Origin: Sulfurovum sp.
Lineage (GTDB): Bacteria > Campylobacterota > Campylobacteria > Campylobacterales > Sulfurovaceae
Length of the DNA stretch: 40,325 nt
Direction of reading: 5' to 3'
Assembly (NCBI GenBank): GCA_002733215.1
Contig: NVUY01000017.1
Span: 30,481 to 70,805 of the forward strand
Of this stretch, positions 15,562 through 26,454 are shown in pieces. The translations under genes and the position numbers were made by a program. The notes under the pieces were generated by a model. It made no database searches. It saw only the letters and a list, made by a program, of their open reading frames with translations, and was not told the origin of the DNA. Position 1 is the first letter of the stretch. Each line of letters starts with the position of its first letter.

Positions 15562-16823
15562 TATAGACCTACGTTACCTAGGGTATCGTATTGATTCATC
15601 GTTCTTTGTGCTTCGATCTTTCTCATTGTATCGAGAGCAACCTGAACAATAATAAGCACCGCAACCCCACCGAAGTAGAAAGAGGCGCCCATACCGGAGA
15701 TGATCGCAAATGGTACCGTAGAGACAATAGCCAGGTACACTGCACCCGAACCAGTCAATCTACTCGCCACTTCATTTAAAAATTCTTTAGTGTGCTCACC
15801 TGGTCTTACACCGGGGATGAATCCACCTTGTTTTTTCAAATTATCTGATATATCTTTGGCATTAAATGCGATCGATGCATAGAAAAATGCAAAGAACATC
15901 ACAAGCAAAAAGGTAACCACATTAAATGTGATCCCGCCCGGTGCCAGTGAATCAGCGATCGCAACCACCCATGGGGTAGTACTTGCCTGAAGCATTGTCA
16001 GAGGGAACATCAATATGGCAGAAGCAAAGATAGGAGGAATAACACCCGAAAGGTTTACTTTTACCGGGATATAGTTCATCACTCTCTTTGTCTGATTCTG
16101 CATAATTGTTTTTCTTGAATAAGAGATAGGTACTCTTCTCTCACCCAGTTCCACATAAATAATGGCCAAAATAGTGATCAGCATAATAGCCAAGATACCA
16201 AGTATAACCAAGAAGTTCATCTCGCCTGCATTCACTGCTCTAACCGTATTGCCAATAGCACTTGGTAACCCAGATACAATACCTGCAAAGATGATCAATG
16301 AAATACCGTTACCGATACCTTTTTGCGTGATCTGTTCACCGATCCACATGAGCAACATTGTTCCTGCCAACATAGAGAAGGTGGTCAAGACCGTGAACAT
16401 CATAGGATCTATCATGACAGCAGAAGCCCCAGACCGCCCAGTCATACTTTGAAGCCCCATCGAAACACCGATCGCCTGTATAACAGTAATGAATATAGTA
16501 AAATAACGAATGATCTGCATATATTTCTGCATACCGTCACGTTCTTTTTTCATTTGTCCTAAAGCTGGAAAGGTTGCGGAGAGAAGTTCCATAACAATGG
16601 AAGCAGTAATGTAAGGCATAATACCTAATGCGATAATACTCATACGTTCAACGGCATTACCAGAGAACATATTCATTAGCCCAAGGGCGTTGTTTTCGTT
16701 GCCATCAAAGAACTCTTTGATGACGCCCAAGTCAACACCTGGAGTTGGGACATAGGCTAAAACTCTGTATGCAAAAAGGAATCCCAATGTGATCAGGATT
16801 TTTTGAGTTAAAGCATTTCCCAT
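15561..16823 (-). CDS. secY: preprotein translocase subunit SecY
   Basis: SecY is the channel of the Sec translocon in the inner membrane. The start chosen is MGNALTQKILITLGF at 16823, one base after the rplO stop; a start further upstream would run inside rplO. The 420-residue protein has ten hydrophobic segments, the plug-region signature and the conserved cytoplasmic loop RRVPISYSRKT. Confidence 0.96.
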   Translation of the reverse strand: MGNALTQKILITLGFLFAYRVLAYVPTPGVDLGVIKEFFDGNENNALGLMNMFSGNAVERMSIIALGIMPYITASIVMELLSATFPALGQMKKERDGMQKYMQIIRYFTIFITVIQAIGVSMGLQSMTGRSGASAVMIDPMMFTVLTTFSMLAGTMLLMWIGEQITQKGIGNGISLIIFAGIVSGLPSAIGNTVRAVNAGEMNFLVILGILAIMLITILAIIYVELGERRVPISYSRKTIMQNQTKRVMNYIPVKVNLSGVIPPIFASAILMFPLTMLQASTTPWVVAIADSLAPGGITFNVVTFLLVMFFAFFYASIAFNAKDISDNLKKQGGFIPGVRPGEHTKEFLNEVASRLTGSGAVYLAIVSTVPFAIISGMGASFYFGGVAVLIIVQVALDTMRKIEAQRTMNQYDTLGNVGL

Positions 16824-16824
16824 C

Positions 16825-17223
16825 TTATTTTCCGCTTGTTGTAACAGCTTCGTCCTTGATCTTAGCAGCAAGATCTTTTGCGCTAGCACCAATCAACTTC
16901 ACTCTAGTTACAGACTTGCCAAGCTTATGAACCGACTTGATTGTCTCAAGTGTAATTTCAGAAAGCTCAGCGATCGCTTTGATCTTTTCAACATTGATCA
17001 CATAGGGTTTCTCAACTCTAGAAGTGAAACCGATTTTAGGCAATCTTTTGTAAAGTGGCATTTGACCACCCTCAAAACCTCTTTTTTTGCTGTAACCAGA
17101 TCTTGACTTTTGACCTTTGTTACCACGTCCGGCTGTTTTACCTGTTCCTGAACCCTGACCACGACCAACTCTTTTTCTATTTTTAGTTGAACCTGGAGCA
17201 GGTTGTAAATTATGTAAACCCAT
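16825..17223 (-). CDS. rplO: 50S ribosomal protein uL15
   Basis: The 132-residue protein has the Gly/Arg/Lys-rich N-terminal extension ([20 protein letters not shown]) that threads into 23S rRNA. It lies 13 bp after rpsE. In most bacteria rpmD (uL30) sits between them; here there is no room for it. Confidence 0.96.
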   Translation of the reverse strand: MGLHNLQPAPGSTKNRKRVGRGQGSGTGKTAGRGNKGQKSRSGYSKKRGFEGGQMPLYKRLPKIGFTSRVEKPYVINVEKIKAIAELSEITLETIKSVHKLGKSVTRVKLIGASAKDLAAKIKDEAVTTSGK

Positions 17224-17236
17224 CTTACCCCGCCTC

Positions 17237-17695
17237 CTATGACTTAATTCTAGTAAGCGCTTGAATAGTTGCTCTTACTAGGTTATTTGGGTTGTTAGAA
17301 CCGATCGATTTGCTAAGAACATCTTGGATGCCTGCAAGCTCAAGTACTGGTCTGGCAGCACCACCGGCGATAACACCTGTACCTGGAGATGCAGGTCTGA
17401 GTACAATTCTACTTGCATTGAATTTGTGTTCAATGTCATGTGCAATTGTCGTTCCCTTGATATTTACTTTCACAAGGTTTTTATGTGCATCATCTACCGC
17501 TTTTTTAATCGCATCGGGTACTTCTTTGGCTTTCCCAAATCCGTATCCAACTGTACCTTTTTTGTCACCAATCACGACAAGTGCAGTAAATCTAAATCTT
17601 CTACCACCCTTAACAACTTTAGTAACACGACCGATATTAACGATTACTTCTTCAAATTCTTTTTCAACTTCTTCATTAAAATTATTTTGCATCAT
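17237..17695 (-). CDS. rpsE: 30S ribosomal protein uS5
   Basis: The 152-residue protein has the S5 double-stranded RNA-binding domain ([18 protein letters not shown]) and the C-terminal [19 protein letters not shown] region. It functions in decoding accuracy. The gene opens with two ATGs; AAGGA spacing favours the second (17692), so the protein may be 151 residues. Confidence 0.96.
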   Translation of the reverse strand: MMQNNFNEEVEKEFEEVIVNIGRVTKVVKGGRRFRFTALVVIGDKKGTVGYGFGKAKEVPDAIKKAVDDAHKNLVKVNIKGTTIAHDIEHKFNASRIVLRPASPGTGVIAGGAARPVLELAGIQDVLSKSIGSNNPNNLVRATIQALTRIKS

Positions 17696-17701
17696 GCTTC
17701 C

Positions 17702-18058
17702 TTAAAACTTAATTCCGGCTTCTCTAAGCGCATCAGCAAATGAAGCAACAACACCATGGTATAAATAACCATTTCTGTCGAAAACAACATTTTCAATGTT
17801 CTGAGAAGCAAGGTTTTTAGCCATTTGGGCAGCTACTTTCTTAACATCTTCCTGGTTTGATTTTAAACCAAGTTTTCTACCGTCTACTGCTGCCAATGTT
17901 GCACCTGTAGTGTCATTGATCGCTTGTGCGTAGAAATATTTGTTAGACTTAAATACAGATAGTCTAGGAAGAGTATCTGTTCCGAAGATCTTGCCTCTTA
18001 CTCTAGCTTTTCTTTGAGCGCGAAGTTTATTTTTTCTTTTTTGAATACTTTTTAACAT
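17702..18058 (-). CDS. rplR: 50S ribosomal protein uL18
   Basis: The 118-residue 5S rRNA-binding protein has the basic N-terminus and the typical RLSVFKSNKYFYAQ and NGYLYHGVVASFADALREAG segments. It sits 11 bp after rplF and 6 bp before rpsE. Confidence 0.96.
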   Translation of the reverse strand: MLKSIQKRKNKLRAQRKARVRGKIFGTDTLPRLSVFKSNKYFYAQAINDTTGATLAAVDGRKLGLKSNQEDVKKVAAQMAKNLASQNIENVVFDRNGYLYHGVVASFADALREAGIKF

Positions 18059-18069
18059 TTACCCGCTCC

Positions 18070-18606
18070 TTATTTACCAGCTGCTTTACCAGCTTTTCTG
18101 ATGATCACTTCATCAGTATACTTCACACCTTTACCTTTGTAAGGCTCTGGTGGTCTGAATGCTCTAACTTCAGCAGCTGCTTGACCTACAACTTGTTTGT
18201 CTGTACCGCTGATAGTAATAATGTTTTTCTCCACTTTGATTTCAATCCCCTCAGGGATATCAAAATTGACATCATGAGAGAAACCAAGTTGAAGTTTAAG
18301 TACTTTACCTTGAACAGATGCTCTGTAACCCACACCGTTGATCTCTAAAGATTTACTGTAACCTTTATCTAAACCAATAATAATGTTATTGAAAAGTGCT
18401 CTGTATGTTCCCCAGAACGCTGCATCTTGTTTCTCTTCACCAACTCTTGTAAAAGTGACTTCAGAACCATCGATGCTGATTTCTACCCTACCATGCGTTT
18501 CAAGTCTTTTTTCAAGATTGCCTTTTTTAGCCACGAGAGTCGTACCGTCCAGTGATACTTCAATACCACTTGCCACAGTTACTGGTCTTTTTCCTATTCT
18601 TGACAT
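18070..18606 (-). CDS. rplF: 50S ribosomal protein uL6
   Basis: The 178-residue protein has two L6 repeats, starts MSRIGKRPV and ends with the conserved [13 protein letters not shown] motif near the C-terminus. It lies near the factor-binding site of the large subunit. Confidence 0.97.
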   Translation of the reverse strand: MSRIGKRPVTVASGIEVSLDGTTLVAKKGNLEKRLETHGRVEISIDGSEVTFTRVGEEKQDAAFWGTYRALFNNIIIGLDKGYSKSLEINGVGYRASVQGKVLKLQLGFSHDVNFDIPEGIEIKVEKNIITISGTDKQVVGQAAAEVRAFRPPEPYKGKGVKYTDEVIIRKAGKAAGK

Positions 18607-18615
18607 CTTGTCTCC

Positions 18616-19011
18616 TTACCAAATACTACAGATTACTTCGCCACCGACACCACGCTTATACGCTTCATCGTTTGCGATCACACCTTGAGAAGTAGAAACT
18701 ACCAAAGTACCGTAACCGTTTTTAAATGTTCTAATATCGTCTTTACCTTGGTGAACACGTCTACCAGGCTTAGAGATTTTTTTGATCTCATTGATCACAC
18801 TTTTTTCATTCTCATCATATTTAAGAACTACTTTGATCGTTTTCTTGTTACCGTCTTCTTTTACTTTAAAACTTTCCAAGTAACCTTTATCTACCAAAAT
18901 AGATACTGTTGCTTCAATCGTTTTAGAGTGTAGAAGTGTTGTAACGTCTAGTTTTCTTTGCGCAGCATTTCTTATACGAGTAAGAGAGTCTGCAATTATA
19001 TCTGTCATCAT
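18616..19011 (-). CDS. rpsH: 30S ribosomal protein uS8
   Basis: The 131-residue protein has [13 protein letters not shown] at the start and the family ending GGEVICSIW. In E. coli it binds 16S rRNA and represses the spc operon. Two adjacent ATGs; AAGGAG spacing favours the first. Confidence 0.97.
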   Translation of the reverse strand: MMTDIIADSLTRIRNAAQRKLDVTTLLHSKTIEATVSILVDKGYLESFKVKEDGNKKTIKVVLKYDENEKSVINEIKKISKPGRRVHQGKDDIRTFKNGYGTLVVSTSQGVIANDEAYKRGVGGEVICSIW

Positions 19012-19024
19012 CTTTTTCTTCTCC

Positions 19025-19210
19025 TTACCAGCTTGCTTTACGCATACCAGGAATTAGACCTTCATTGGCCATTTTTCTTAAACATATACGGCAAAGACCG
19101 AAATCTCTGTATACCGAGTGAGGTCTACCACAAATGTTACATCTAGTATATGCCTGAGTAGAGAATTTTGCTTTTCTCTTCTGCTTAGCTATCATTGATT
19201 TCTTAGCCAT
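19025..19210 (-). CDS. rpsN: 30S ribosomal protein uS14, zinc-binding short form
   Basis: The 61-residue protein is the type Z form, with zinc ligands Cys24, Cys27, Cys40 and Cys43 (CNICGRP, CRICLRK). The long zinc-free form of E. coli is about 100 residues. The ATG shares one base with the rplE stop. Confidence 0.97.
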   Translation of the reverse strand: MAKKSMIAKQKRKAKFSTQAYTRCNICGRPHSVYRDFGLCRICLRKMANEGLIPGMRKASW

Positions 19211-19755
19211 TAGTTTCTCCCTTTAGCAAAAGGCATTCCGAGCTTTTCTAAAAGCGAGAATCCTTGTTTGTCATCTTCAGTGCTTGTTACGATCGTAATG
19301 TTCATACCGTGTGTTTTGATCACTTTGTCAAACTCAACTTCAGGGAACATCAATTGCTCTTGAAGACCGAAGTTATAGTTACCACGTCCGTCAAAACCTT
19401 TTCGGGGTGTTCCTCTAAAGTCTTTTACTCTTGGAAGAGCGATAGATACGAGTTTGTCAAAGAAGTTATACATATTTGCACCTCTAAGTGTGACTCTGAT
19501 ACCTGTGGGAGCACCTTCTCTGGCTTTAAAACCTGCAACAGACTTTCTAGCCATAACCACTACCGCTTTTTGACCGGCGATCAGTGAAATAGTGTCTGCC
19601 ATGTTAGCAATGAGTTTATTATCTTTACCCTCTTCACCAGCACCGACAGAAATGACTATCTTTTCAAGCTTAGGTGTCTGCATCGGGTTAGAAATCCCAC
19701 ACTCTTCTCTGAGTGCAGGAACGATGTCATTGTACTTTTGCTTCATTCTACTCAT
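19210..19755 (-). CDS. rplE: 50S ribosomal protein uL5
   Basis: The 181-residue 5S rRNA-binding protein has [16 protein letters not shown] near the start and [18 protein letters not shown] in the conserved loop that contacts P-site tRNA. It follows rplX by four bases. Confidence 0.97.
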   Translation of the reverse strand: MSRMKQKYNDIVPALREECGISNPMQTPKLEKIVISVGAGEEGKDNKLIANMADTISLIAGQKAVVVMARKSVAGFKAREGAPTGIRVTLRGANMYNFFDKLVSIALPRVKDFRGTPRKGFDGRGNYNFGLQEQLMFPEVEFDKVIKTHGMNITIVTSTEDDKQGFSLLEKLGMPFAKGRN

Positions 19756-19759
19756 AAGA

Positions 19760-19993
19760 TTATGCCTCTACTTTTTTTACATTTGAGATGTGGATTGGCA
19801 TTTCTTTGTTGTCAAATCCACCCTCTTTGTTTTGCTCGCTTGGCTTCACAGCTTTTTTAGCTGTTTTACAACCTGCAACGATCACTGCTTCTTTTTTAGT
19901 CAGTACTTGAAGAACTTCTCCAGTTGTACCTTTATCATCACCAGCGATGATCATTACCTGATCACCTTTTTTGATTTTAAATGTCTTAGCCAT
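19760..19993 (-). CDS. rplX: 50S ribosomal protein uL24
   Basis: The 77-residue protein has the KOW motif [20 protein letters not shown] and is an early assembly factor of 23S rRNA. The start at 19993 gives [11 protein letters not shown] and a TAATG overlap with rplN, as at other junctions in this operon. An ATG at 19999 would add two residues. Confidence 0.95.
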   Translation of the reverse strand: MAKTFKIKKGDQVMIIAGDDKGTTGEVLQVLTKKEAVIVAGCKTAKKAVKPSEQNKEGGFDNKEMPIHISNVKKVEA

Positions 19994-20361
19994 TACCATA
20001 CCTCCGGTGCAAGTGATACAATTTTCATAAAACCTGCATATCTTGTTTCACGACTTACAGGGCCAAAGATACGTGTACCAATAGGCTCTCTTTTATCGTC
20101 GATGATCACTGCAGCATTGTCGTCAAATCTGATAAGTGAACCATTTTCTCTCTGGATCTCTTTTCTAGTTCTAACAACAACGGCTTTAATAACCTTGCCT
20201 TTTTTTACTTTTCCAGTTGGAAGTGCTTTTTTAACAGAAGCAACGATCACGTCACCTACTGATGCATATCTTCTTTTAGATCCGCCAAGAACCTTGATAC
20301 ACATGATCTCTTTTGCACCAGAGTTATCTGCTACATTTAATCTAGTAAAACCTTGGATCAT
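19993..20361 (-). CDS. rplN: 50S ribosomal protein uL14
   Basis: The 122-residue protein begins [19 protein letters not shown] and has the usual [15 protein letters not shown] stretch. It lies at the subunit interface. It overlaps rpsQ by four bases. Confidence 0.97.
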   Translation of the reverse strand: MIQGFTRLNVADNSGAKEIMCIKVLGGSKRRYASVGDVIVASVKKALPTGKVKKGKVIKAVVVRTRKEIQRENGSLIRFDDNAAVIIDDKREPIGTRIFGPVSRETRYAGFMKIVSLAPEVW

Positions 20362-20609
20362 ACCGCTTCTCCTCTCTTCACGATTTCAAGAAGTCTGAAA
20401 TTTTTTGTTTTTGAAAGTGGTCTACATTCAACTGCAGTCACCGTATCTCCAACATTAATGTCATTTTTCTCATCGTGGATAAGATATTTTTTAAATCTTT
20501 TTACTGTCTTGTGATATCTTGGGTGAAGTACTTTTCTTTCAACTAGCATAGTTGCAGTTTTGTCTCCGGCCTTTTTGATCACAGTACCTGTTATTTGTCT
20601 TTTTGGCAT
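20358..20609 (-). CDS. rpsQ: 30S ribosomal protein uS17
   Basis: The 83-residue OB-fold protein has [20 protein letters not shown] and the later [17 protein letters not shown] segment. It is a primary 16S rRNA binder. Ten bases separate it from rpmC, and its stop overlaps the rplN start. Confidence 0.97.
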   Translation of the reverse strand: MPKRQITGTVIKKAGDKTATMLVERKVLHPRYHKTVKRFKKYLIHDEKNDINVGDTVTAVECRPLSKTKNFRLLEIVKRGEAV

Positions 20610-20619
20610 ATCTGGCCCC

Positions 20620-20811
20620 TTACTTCGATCTAGCAGCAGTAATTGCTGTCTGGATTCTTGCGAGATCTTTCTTCGCTACTCTTAACTCAGAAGTGTTTGT
20701 CAATTGCATAGTCTTCTGCTTTGCATTGAGGGTGAACAACTCCAATTTTTTCTCTTTAAGCATCTCTACAAGGTCTGCTTCACTTTTGTCTTTTAAATCA
20801 ATATAGTTCAT
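20620..20811 (-). CDS. rpmC: 50S ribosomal protein uL29
   Basis: The 63-residue helical hairpin protein begins [18 protein letters not shown] and lies at the tunnel exit beside uL23. Its start overlaps the end of rplP by 14 bp, the largest overlap in this operon. Confidence 0.95.
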   Translation of the reverse strand: MNYIDLKDKSEADLVEMLKEKKLELFTLNAKQKTMQLTNTSELRVAKKDLARIQTAITAARSK

Positions 20812-21223
20812 TAGTGTCCTTTAATGCAACAATTTTACATTTAAATGGCATTTTATGAATCGCAAGTGTCAATGCTTCTCTTGAAAGAGCCTCATCTACA
20901 CCAGCCATTTCGAAGATAATTCTACCTGGCTTAATATTCATTACCCATCTGTCAACAGGTCCTTTACCTTTACCCATTCTTGTTTCAAGCGGCTTAGCAG
21001 TAAGTGGTTTATCCGGGAAAACTCTTATCCAGGTTTTACCCATTCTGTTGATTTTTCTAGTCATAGTAATACGCGCAGCTTCGATCTGTCTAGAATCAAT
21101 TCTACCAGCCTCTACCGCTTTGATCGCAATATCACCAAATTCAATTTTATGTCCGTTGAAAGCTTTACCGCGGTTGCGGCCTTTCATCTGCTTTCTCCAT
21201 TTGGTTCTTTTAGGCATTAACAT
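20798..21223 (-). CDS. rplP: 50S ribosomal protein uL16
   Basis: The 141-residue protein begins [21 protein letters not shown] and has the conserved [12 protein letters not shown] segment. It organises the A-site tRNA region of the large subunit. It lies two bases after rpsC. Confidence 0.97.
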   Translation of the reverse strand: MLMPKRTKWRKQMKGRNRGKAFNGHKIEFGDIAIKAVEAGRIDSRQIEAARITMTRKINRMGKTWIRVFPDKPLTAKPLETRMGKGKGPVDRWVMNIKPGRIIFEMAGVDEALSREALTLAIHKMPFKCKIVALKDTNELY

Positions 21224-21225
21224 TG

Positions 21226-21939
21226 TTATTCACCTCTATTTCTATTATTACGAGCGTTGGATGGTCTTCTTCCACCTTTTTTCTCTTCTGCAGGCTCAGC
21301 TTGGATACCTTTTGCAAGTACTTCACCTTTGAAGATCCATACTTTAATACCAATGATTCCATAAGTAGTATGTGCTTCTGCAAAACCGTAATCGATCTTC
21401 GCTCTAAGTGTATGAAGAGGAACTCTACCCTCTAGGTACCACTCAGTTCTAGCCATCTCAGCACCGCCAAGACGTCCTGAAACAGAAACTTTGATCCCTT
21501 TTGCACCTGATTTAAGTGCACCCTGGATCACTTTCTTCATCGCACGTCTAAATGCTGTACGACGCTCAAGTTGCGTTGCAACGTTTTCAGCAGCCAGTTG
21601 ACCTGAAGCTTGTGGACGTTTCTCTTCTTTAATGTTGATCGCTACATCTTTACCAAGCATTTTGATAAGTGTTGCTTTCAACTTCTCAATATCCGCACCT
21701 TTTTTCCCGATAATAATACCAGGTCTGGCAGTGACAATATTGATTCTTAATTTTTTAACCGTTCTTTCGATGATGATGTTAGAAACACCTGCATAGAAAA
21801 GTTCTTTTTTTAAGAATTTTCTGATCTTGTAATCTTCAGCGATAAAATCAGCAGTTCTTCCTTTTGCCGGAAACCATCTTGATTCCCAGTTTCTGTTAAT
21901 TCCAAGTCTAAGACCTATAGGATTTACTTTTTGACCCAT
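21226..21939 (-). CDS. rpsC: 30S ribosomal protein uS3
   Basis: The 237-residue protein begins [14 protein letters not shown], has a KH domain with the [10 protein letters not shown] loop, and a C-terminal domain ending in a low-complexity basic tail. It lines the mRNA entry channel. Confidence 0.97.
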   Translation of the reverse strand: MGQKVNPIGLRLGINRNWESRWFPAKGRTADFIAEDYKIRKFLKKELFYAGVSNIIIERTVKKLRINIVTARPGIIIGKKGADIEKLKATLIKMLGKDVAINIKEEKRPQASGQLAAENVATQLERRTAFRRAMKKVIQGALKSGAKGIKVSVSGRLGGAEMARTEWYLEGRVPLHTLRAKIDYGFAEAHTTYGIIGIKVWIFKGEVLAKGIQAEPAEEKKGGRRPSNARNNRNRGE

Positions 21940-21940
21940 A

Positions 21941-22279
21941 TTATGCGTCCTCCCCAGTTTTTTCAGCTACACCAACTTCTACAAGAATATGTGCCGTTGG
22001 TTTAATGATTCTAGAAGCTGTACCTCTAGCTCTTGGTCTCCATCTTTTCATGACCGCTGCTTTGTCTACTCTACAAGAAGTAATGGTTACTTCCTCAGGT
22101 TCAAAGTCACCGTTAGCCACTGCAGATGCAATCACTTTAGAAACGATACCCGCTGCTTTGTTAGGCATAAACTCTAAGGCCGCAAGTGCAACTTCGGCAT
22201 TCATACCCTGAACTTCTCTAGCGATAAGTCTAGCTTTCGTAGGAGAAACTCTTACGAATTTTAATAATGCTCTACTCAT
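21941..22279 (-). CDS. rplV: 50S ribosomal protein uL22
   Basis: The 112-residue protein has [16 protein letters not shown] and the conserved [13 protein letters not shown] hairpin that reaches the exit tunnel. One base separates it from rpsC and one from rpsS. Confidence 0.97.
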   Translation of the reverse strand: MSRALLKFVRVSPTKARLIAREVQGMNAEVALAALEFMPNKAAGIVSKVIASAVANGDFEPEEVTITSCRVDKAAVMKRWRPRARGTASRIIKPTAHILVEVGVAEKTGEDA

Positions 22280-22280
22280 A

Positions 22281-22559
22281 TTAACCTACCTTCTTCTGAA
22301 CAGAACCTTTGTGGCCCCTAAATGTTCTAGTGGGTGCAAATTCACCCAATTTATAACCTACGTGGTTCTCAGTTATAAATACCGGTATAAATTGTCTACC
22401 GTTGTGAACATTGATAGTTAAACCAATGAACTCAGGGAAGATCACAGATCTTCTTGACCAAGTTTTGATTGGTTTTTTGTCTCCAGCTTCTTTCGCTGCT
22501 AATACTTTTTTCATTAGGTGACCATCGATAAATGGACCTTTTTTTGTCGATCTTGCCAT
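22281..22559 (-). CDS. rpsS: 30S ribosomal protein uS19
   Basis: The 92-residue protein begins [19 protein letters not shown] and ends with [12 protein letters not shown] plus a basic tail. It pairs with uS13 in the head of the small subunit. Confidence 0.97.
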   Translation of the reverse strand: MARSTKKGPFIDGHLMKKVLAAKEAGDKKPIKTWSRRSVIFPEFIGLTINVHNGRQFIPVFITENHVGYKLGEFAPTRTFRGHKGSVQKKVG

Positions 22560-22562
22560 ATC

Positions 22563-23399
22563 TTAGCCCCTACCTGTTTTCTTTTTAGAGATAATTAACT
22601 TATCACTAGCTTTTTTCTTACGAGTCTTAAACCCTTTAGCCGGCGTTCCCCATGGAGATACCGGATGACGTCCAGAGTTTGTTTTACCTTCACCACCACC
22701 GTGTGGGTGATCGATAGGGTTCATCGCAGAACCACGTGTTTGTGGTCTAATACCGAGGTGTCTTGATCTACCCGCTTTACCGATAACGATATTTGAAAAA
22801 TCTTCGTTACCCACAGCACCGATCGTTGCAAGACACTCACCAAGAACATATCTCATCTCTGATGAAGGAAGTCTAAGAGATACGTATTTGCCATCTCTAC
22901 CCATGATCTGTGCATAACCACCCGCTGAACGTGCGATCTGACCGCCATGTCCCGGACTCATTTCAATGTTGTGAACCAATGTTCCTACAGGAATACTTTT
23001 TAGTTTCATACAGTTACCGGTTTTGATATCAAGACCAGCATCAGCAGACATGATTTTATCGCCTACATTAAGACCTTTTGGTTGAAGTACATATCTTCTG
23101 TCACCATCTGTGTATTTAACAAGACAGATTCTACAGTTTCTGTATGGGTCATACTCAATTGTTGCTACAGTACCCTCAACATTAAATTTATTTCTTTTAA
23201 AGTCAATGATTCTATATAGTTTTTTAGCACCTGCTTCTCTGTGACGAGAAGTGATTCTACCGTTACTATTTCTACCTGCAGATCTTGGAAGATTTTTAAG
23301 TAGTGCTCTAACGCTTGCTTTAGCCGTGATATCACCGCTGTCAAGGTTAGTCATATAACGACGGGAAGGTGTGGTTGGTTTATATGTTTTAATTGCCAT
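22563..23399 (-). CDS. rplB: 50S ribosomal protein uL2
   Basis: The 278-residue protein has the C-terminal catalytic-centre region with [13 protein letters not shown], whose His is conserved in all uL2. It is needed for subunit association and peptidyl transfer. Nine bases follow rplW. Confidence 0.97.
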   Translation of the reverse strand: MAIKTYKPTTPSRRYMTNLDSGDITAKASVRALLKNLPRSAGRNSNGRITSRHREAGAKKLYRIIDFKRNKFNVEGTVATIEYDPYRNCRICLVKYTDGDRRYVLQPKGLNVGDKIMSADAGLDIKTGNCMKLKSIPVGTLVHNIEMSPGHGGQIARSAGGYAQIMGRDGKYVSLRLPSSEMRYVLGECLATIGAVGNEDFSNIVIGKAGRSRHLGIRPQTRGSAMNPIDHPHGGGEGKTNSGRHPVSPWGTPAKGFKTRKKKASDKLIISKKKTGRG

Positions 23400-23408
23400 C
23401 TTCTATCC

Positions 23409-23690
23409 TTATACCGCTAAGCTTTCGATTTTTGCATCTGCAGGAAGCTTGACATAGAACTTTTTAGTGTCCGGTCTCTTACCTTCGATACCTTTAAATC
23501 TTTTCACTTTTCCGTTAACTCTCATTGAGTTAACTCTAAGTGGATTGATCCCAAAGAATTCTCTAAACACTTCTTTAAGAGCATTTTTAGTCATTCTTGG
23601 TGTAGTTTGAACTACGATGACACCATCTTCCTGAAGAGCCAAAGTCTTCTCTGTATACATAATTGCTTTAATATCTGTAATATCTGCCAT
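23409..23690 (-). CDS. rplW: 50S ribosomal protein uL23
   Basis: The 93-residue protein has the [12 protein letters not shown] start region and the loop [21 protein letters not shown]. It is the docking site for trigger factor and SRP at the tunnel exit. One base separates it from rplD. Confidence 0.96.
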   Translation of the reverse strand: MADITDIKAIMYTEKTLALQEDGVIVVQTTPRMTKNALKEVFREFFGINPLRVNSMRVNGKVKRFKGIEGKRPDTKKFYVKLPADAKIESLAV

Positions 23691-23691
23691 A

Positions 23692-24282
23692 TTAAGCCTC
23701 TTTTGTCAATTTATCAAATATTGCTTTTTCGATCACGATCGAGTGATACGCAGCAGCAAGGTAAGCATTAAGCTCATTTGATTCAATAAGGTATGCGTTC
23801 TGGAGGTTTCTGAATGCTAAGAAAGTCTTATCATCAATCATCTCTTTCACTACAAGTACATCTCTTTGCTCAAAACCGTTAACCAAAGCAATCGCATCTT
23901 TTGTTTTACCAGACTCAACAGCGATGTTGTCAACAACGAAAAGTTTTCCGTTAGCTGCCATCTCTGCGAGTGCATGATAAAGCGCAAGTTTCTTTTGCTT
24001 TTTGTTTACCTTTTGATCATAGTTTCTGTTTGTACTCGGTCCGAATGCCACACCACCACCAACAAATATTGGAGATCTTAATGAACCTGCTCTTGCACGT
24101 CCGCCACCTTTTTGAGCCCATGGTTTTTTACCACCACCACGTACATCAGATCTAGTTTTAGTCTGTGCCGTATTTGCTCTAAGTCCAGCCGCATACGCTT
24201 TACAGTAAAGGTAAAGGTTATGTGGATGAACATCTAAAAATGATGCCGGAAGGTCTGTTGTTTTAATTACTGTTGTTTCCAT
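23692..24282 (-). CDS. rplD: 50S ribosomal protein uL4
   Basis: The 196-residue protein has the tunnel-reaching loop with [20 protein letters not shown]. In E. coli uL4 also represses the S10 operon, but the short leader here shows no obvious copy of that element. The ATG shares one base with the rplC stop. Confidence 0.97.
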   Translation of the reverse strand: METTVIKTTDLPASFLDVHPHNLYLYCKAYAAGLRANTAQTKTRSDVRGGGKKPWAQKGGGRARAGSLRSPIFVGGGVAFGPSTNRNYDQKVNKKQKKLALYHALAEMAANGKLFVVDNIAVESGKTKDAIALVNGFEQRDVLVVKEMIDDKTFLAFRNLQNAYLIESNELNAYLAAAYHSIVIEKAIFDKLTKEA

Positions 24283-24863
24283 TATTTAACTATCCTTACT
24301 AATCCTCTGGCACCATTGTGACCAGGAATTGAACCTTTTAATACTAAGATGCCGTTTTCAGCATCAAATGACAATACGTCATTTTTAACAGTCACCTGAG
24401 TGTTACCGTAGTGACCAGGCATTTTTTTACCGGGCATAACACGTCCAGGCCACTCAGCATTACCGATCGAACCGATACGTCTACCCATTCTGTGACCGTG
24501 TGAACCAGGTCCGCCGCCAAAGTTGTGACGTTTCATACCACCGGCAAAACCTCTACCCTTAGTGTTAAGAGATGTTTTAACCAATGTAGTTTCAGAAAGG
24601 ATCGCTGTGCTTAGATCGCCAGCTTCAGTACCTTCAGCTACTTCAATAGTCATAAATTTGTTAAACTCTTTAGAAACATTAAATTTAGTCTGCTGACCTT
24701 CAATGCTTTTATTAAGTTTTTTGCTTGAGTTGTACGCAACAAGTGCTTTACCGTCTTCTTTCACTTCACAAACTTTCGTCTCAATGACTTTAAGAAGGGT
24801 AACTGGAACACTTGGTACATCAACAGTTCTGCTCATGCCAATTTTTTCTATAATAAATTCCAT
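24282..24863 (-). CDS. rplC: 50S ribosomal protein uL3
   Basis: The 193-residue protein has [19 protein letters not shown] and [16 protein letters not shown], the loops that reach the peptidyl-transferase centre. It is an early 23S rRNA binder. Nine bases separate it from rpsJ. Confidence 0.97.
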   Translation of the reverse strand: MEFIIEKIGMSRTVDVPSVPVTLLKVIETKVCEVKEDGKALVAYNSSKKLNKSIEGQQTKFNVSKEFNKFMTIEVAEGTEAGDLSTAILSETTLVKTSLNTKGRGFAGGMKRHNFGGGPGSHGHRMGRRIGSIGNAEWPGRVMPGKKMPGHYGNTQVTVKNDVLSFDAENGILVLKGSIPGHNGARGLVRIVK

Positions 24864-24872
24864 TCTCTACTC

Positions 24873-25184
24873 CTACTTATCCATTGATCTGATCTCTACT
24901 TCGATCTCAGGTGCCAGGTCCAACTTCATAAGTGAATCTATAGTATCTGAAGTCGCCGAAACGATGTCGATCATTCTTCCGTGAATTCTGATCTCAAACT
25001 GCTCACGTGCATCTTTGTTTACGTGTGGTGATTTAAGAACCGTATAACGCTTAAGTTTAGTTGGCATTGGAATTGGCCCTCTAATCTCTGCACCTGTACG
25101 CTTAACTGCATCTACTATAGCAGCAACTGATCTGTCTAACACTCTGTGATCGTAAGCTTTAAGCTTTAATCTAATTTTTTCCAT
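24873..25184 (-). CDS. rpsJ: 30S ribosomal protein uS10 (NusE)
   Basis: The 103-residue protein begins [20 protein letters not shown] and has [20 protein letters not shown]. It acts in the 30S head and as NusE in antitermination. It is the first gene of the 29-gene run that ends with rplQ. Confidence 0.97.
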   Translation of the reverse strand: MEKIRLKLKAYDHRVLDRSVAAIVDAVKRTGAEIRGPIPMPTKLKRYTVLKSPHVNKDAREQFEIRIHGRMIDIVSATSDTIDSLMKLDLAPEIEVEIRSMDK

Positions 25185-25273
25185 ATTTACCCTTTAAAGA
25201 ACTCGTTAGCAAGGCAAAGCCAAGGTGCCTAAACACAGGGTCTAACCCCTCTAACATAAATTTAGGAACGCGA

Positions 25274-25302
25274 ATTATACCCAAAGTTTTTAAAAGGTGC
25301 AA
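25274..25302 (-). promoter_or_regulatory. S10 operon promoter
   Basis: On the minus strand TTGCAC (25302-25297) and TATAAT (25279-25274) are 17 bp apart, an excellent sigma-70 promoter. Transcription would start near 25267, giving a leader of about 83 nt before rpsJ. Confidence 0.8.
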
Positions 25303-25323
25303 TACTTTTCAGAGTAAAAAGGC

Positions 25324-25329
25324 TATAAT
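25324..25329 (+). promoter_or_regulatory. -10 box for the divergent ATPase gene
   Basis: A perfect TATAAT lies 45 bp before the ATG at 25375, with T/A-rich sequence upstream. The start would be near 25336. It is back to back with the S10 promoter. Confidence 0.55.
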
Positions 25330-25374
25330 TCAAAAAATTGTTTCCTTATTAAAAGGAATATAAGGATCTATTTT

Positions 25375-26454
25375 ATGGAACTTTTATACTATTTTCATGC
25401 GAATGCACCCAAAAACAGCTATTTTGTACAAAGAAAAACTTACATTCCACAACTAGGTCACATCAATCTCTACGGTCCAAGAGGATGCGGGAAAAGTGCC
25501 CTCATCCTGGATCACATGAAAATATCTGACGATACACTGCTCTACATAGATCTTGAAGACCCCAATCTTATTCTTACTGCGCTCGAAACACTCTCTCTGG
25601 ATGAGTATATAGAAGAAGAGAAGATACACACCCTCATACTGGATCATTATGAACCCGGCATGCTCGACTCATTCCCCGCAGCAAAACGGCTTATTGTGAT
25701 CACCCGGGTCCCCTTGAATGAAAGTCCATTCATACCATTACCCATGAAACCTCTTGACTATGAAGAATTTCTTGCCTTTGAGCACAATGCCTCGAGCACC
25801 TCTGCCTTTAACCGTTTTTTACGGGTAGGTACCCTACCGAATGTTGCAAGACCCGGGAGTGACAGCATTTTAGAGCACAAAGCATTTTTCCAACGTCAGT
25901 TCACAGCCAATGAACAGAGTCTTATGCTTATTCTCTCTCATCATAACGGACAACTGCTCACTACCCATCAGATATACAGCTACGCCAAAGAGCATTTCCG
26001 TATCTCCAAAGACTTTGTCTATGCTGCTGTCAAAAGATTTGAAGAAGAGGGGATCATACATTTCATAGAAAATGCCATTGCCAAAGGTGCAAAAAAAATG
26101 GTACTCTACGATTTTGCTTTTACCAAATACCTCACCTCCAAACAACCTTTTATTTCCCAATTTGATACCATGCTTGCCCTGTCACTCATTAAACATGATA
26201 TTATATTTAAATCTATGGGTGTTCACGGGTACATTACCCAGGATCATACACTCATAGTCCCTGCTCCTTTTGACAGTGAAGAAGGTTTCTGGGTCAAAGC
26301 ACAAAATAAATTCACGCTATACAAAAAACTAAAGATACAAAAGGTCATTGTTGTAACGGTGACCAACAACTACAACTTCAGCATTGGGGAACTTGATTTT
26401 GAAGCCCTCCCCTTCTATGAATGGACCATTGTCAACGATGAAGAAGACGCGTAG
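25375..26454 (+). CDS. AAA-type ATP-binding protein divergent from rpsJ
   Basis: The 359-residue protein has Walker A GPRGCGKS at residues 34-41, a candidate Walker B ending at Asp90 (IHTLILDH), a sensor-like strand LIVITRVPL, and a C-terminal winged-helix-like region (about 175-240). It resembles P-loop ATPases of the DUF4143/ATPase_2 type. From memory, H. pylori has a comparable ATP-binding gene (HP1321) beside rpsJ, so the location is conserved in the phylum. Function unknown. The TAG stop lies inside a palindromic element. Confidence 0.75.
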   Translation: MELLYYFHANAPKNSYFVQRKTYIPQLGHINLYGPRGCGKSALILDHMKISDDTLLYIDLEDPNLILTALETLSLDEYIEEEKIHTLILDHYEPGMLDSFPAAKRLIVITRVPLNESPFIPLPMKPLDYEEFLAFEHNASSTSAFNRFLRVGTLPNVARPGSDSILEHKAFFQRQFTANEQSLMLILSHHNGQLLTTHQIYSYAKEHFRISKDFVYAAVKRFEEEGIIHFIENAIAKGAKKMVLYDFAFTKYLTSKQPFISQFDTMLALSLIKHDIIFKSMGVHGYITQDHTLIVPAPFDSEEGFWVKAQNKFTLYKKLKIQKVIVVTVTNNYNFSIGELDFEALPFYEWTIVNDEEDA

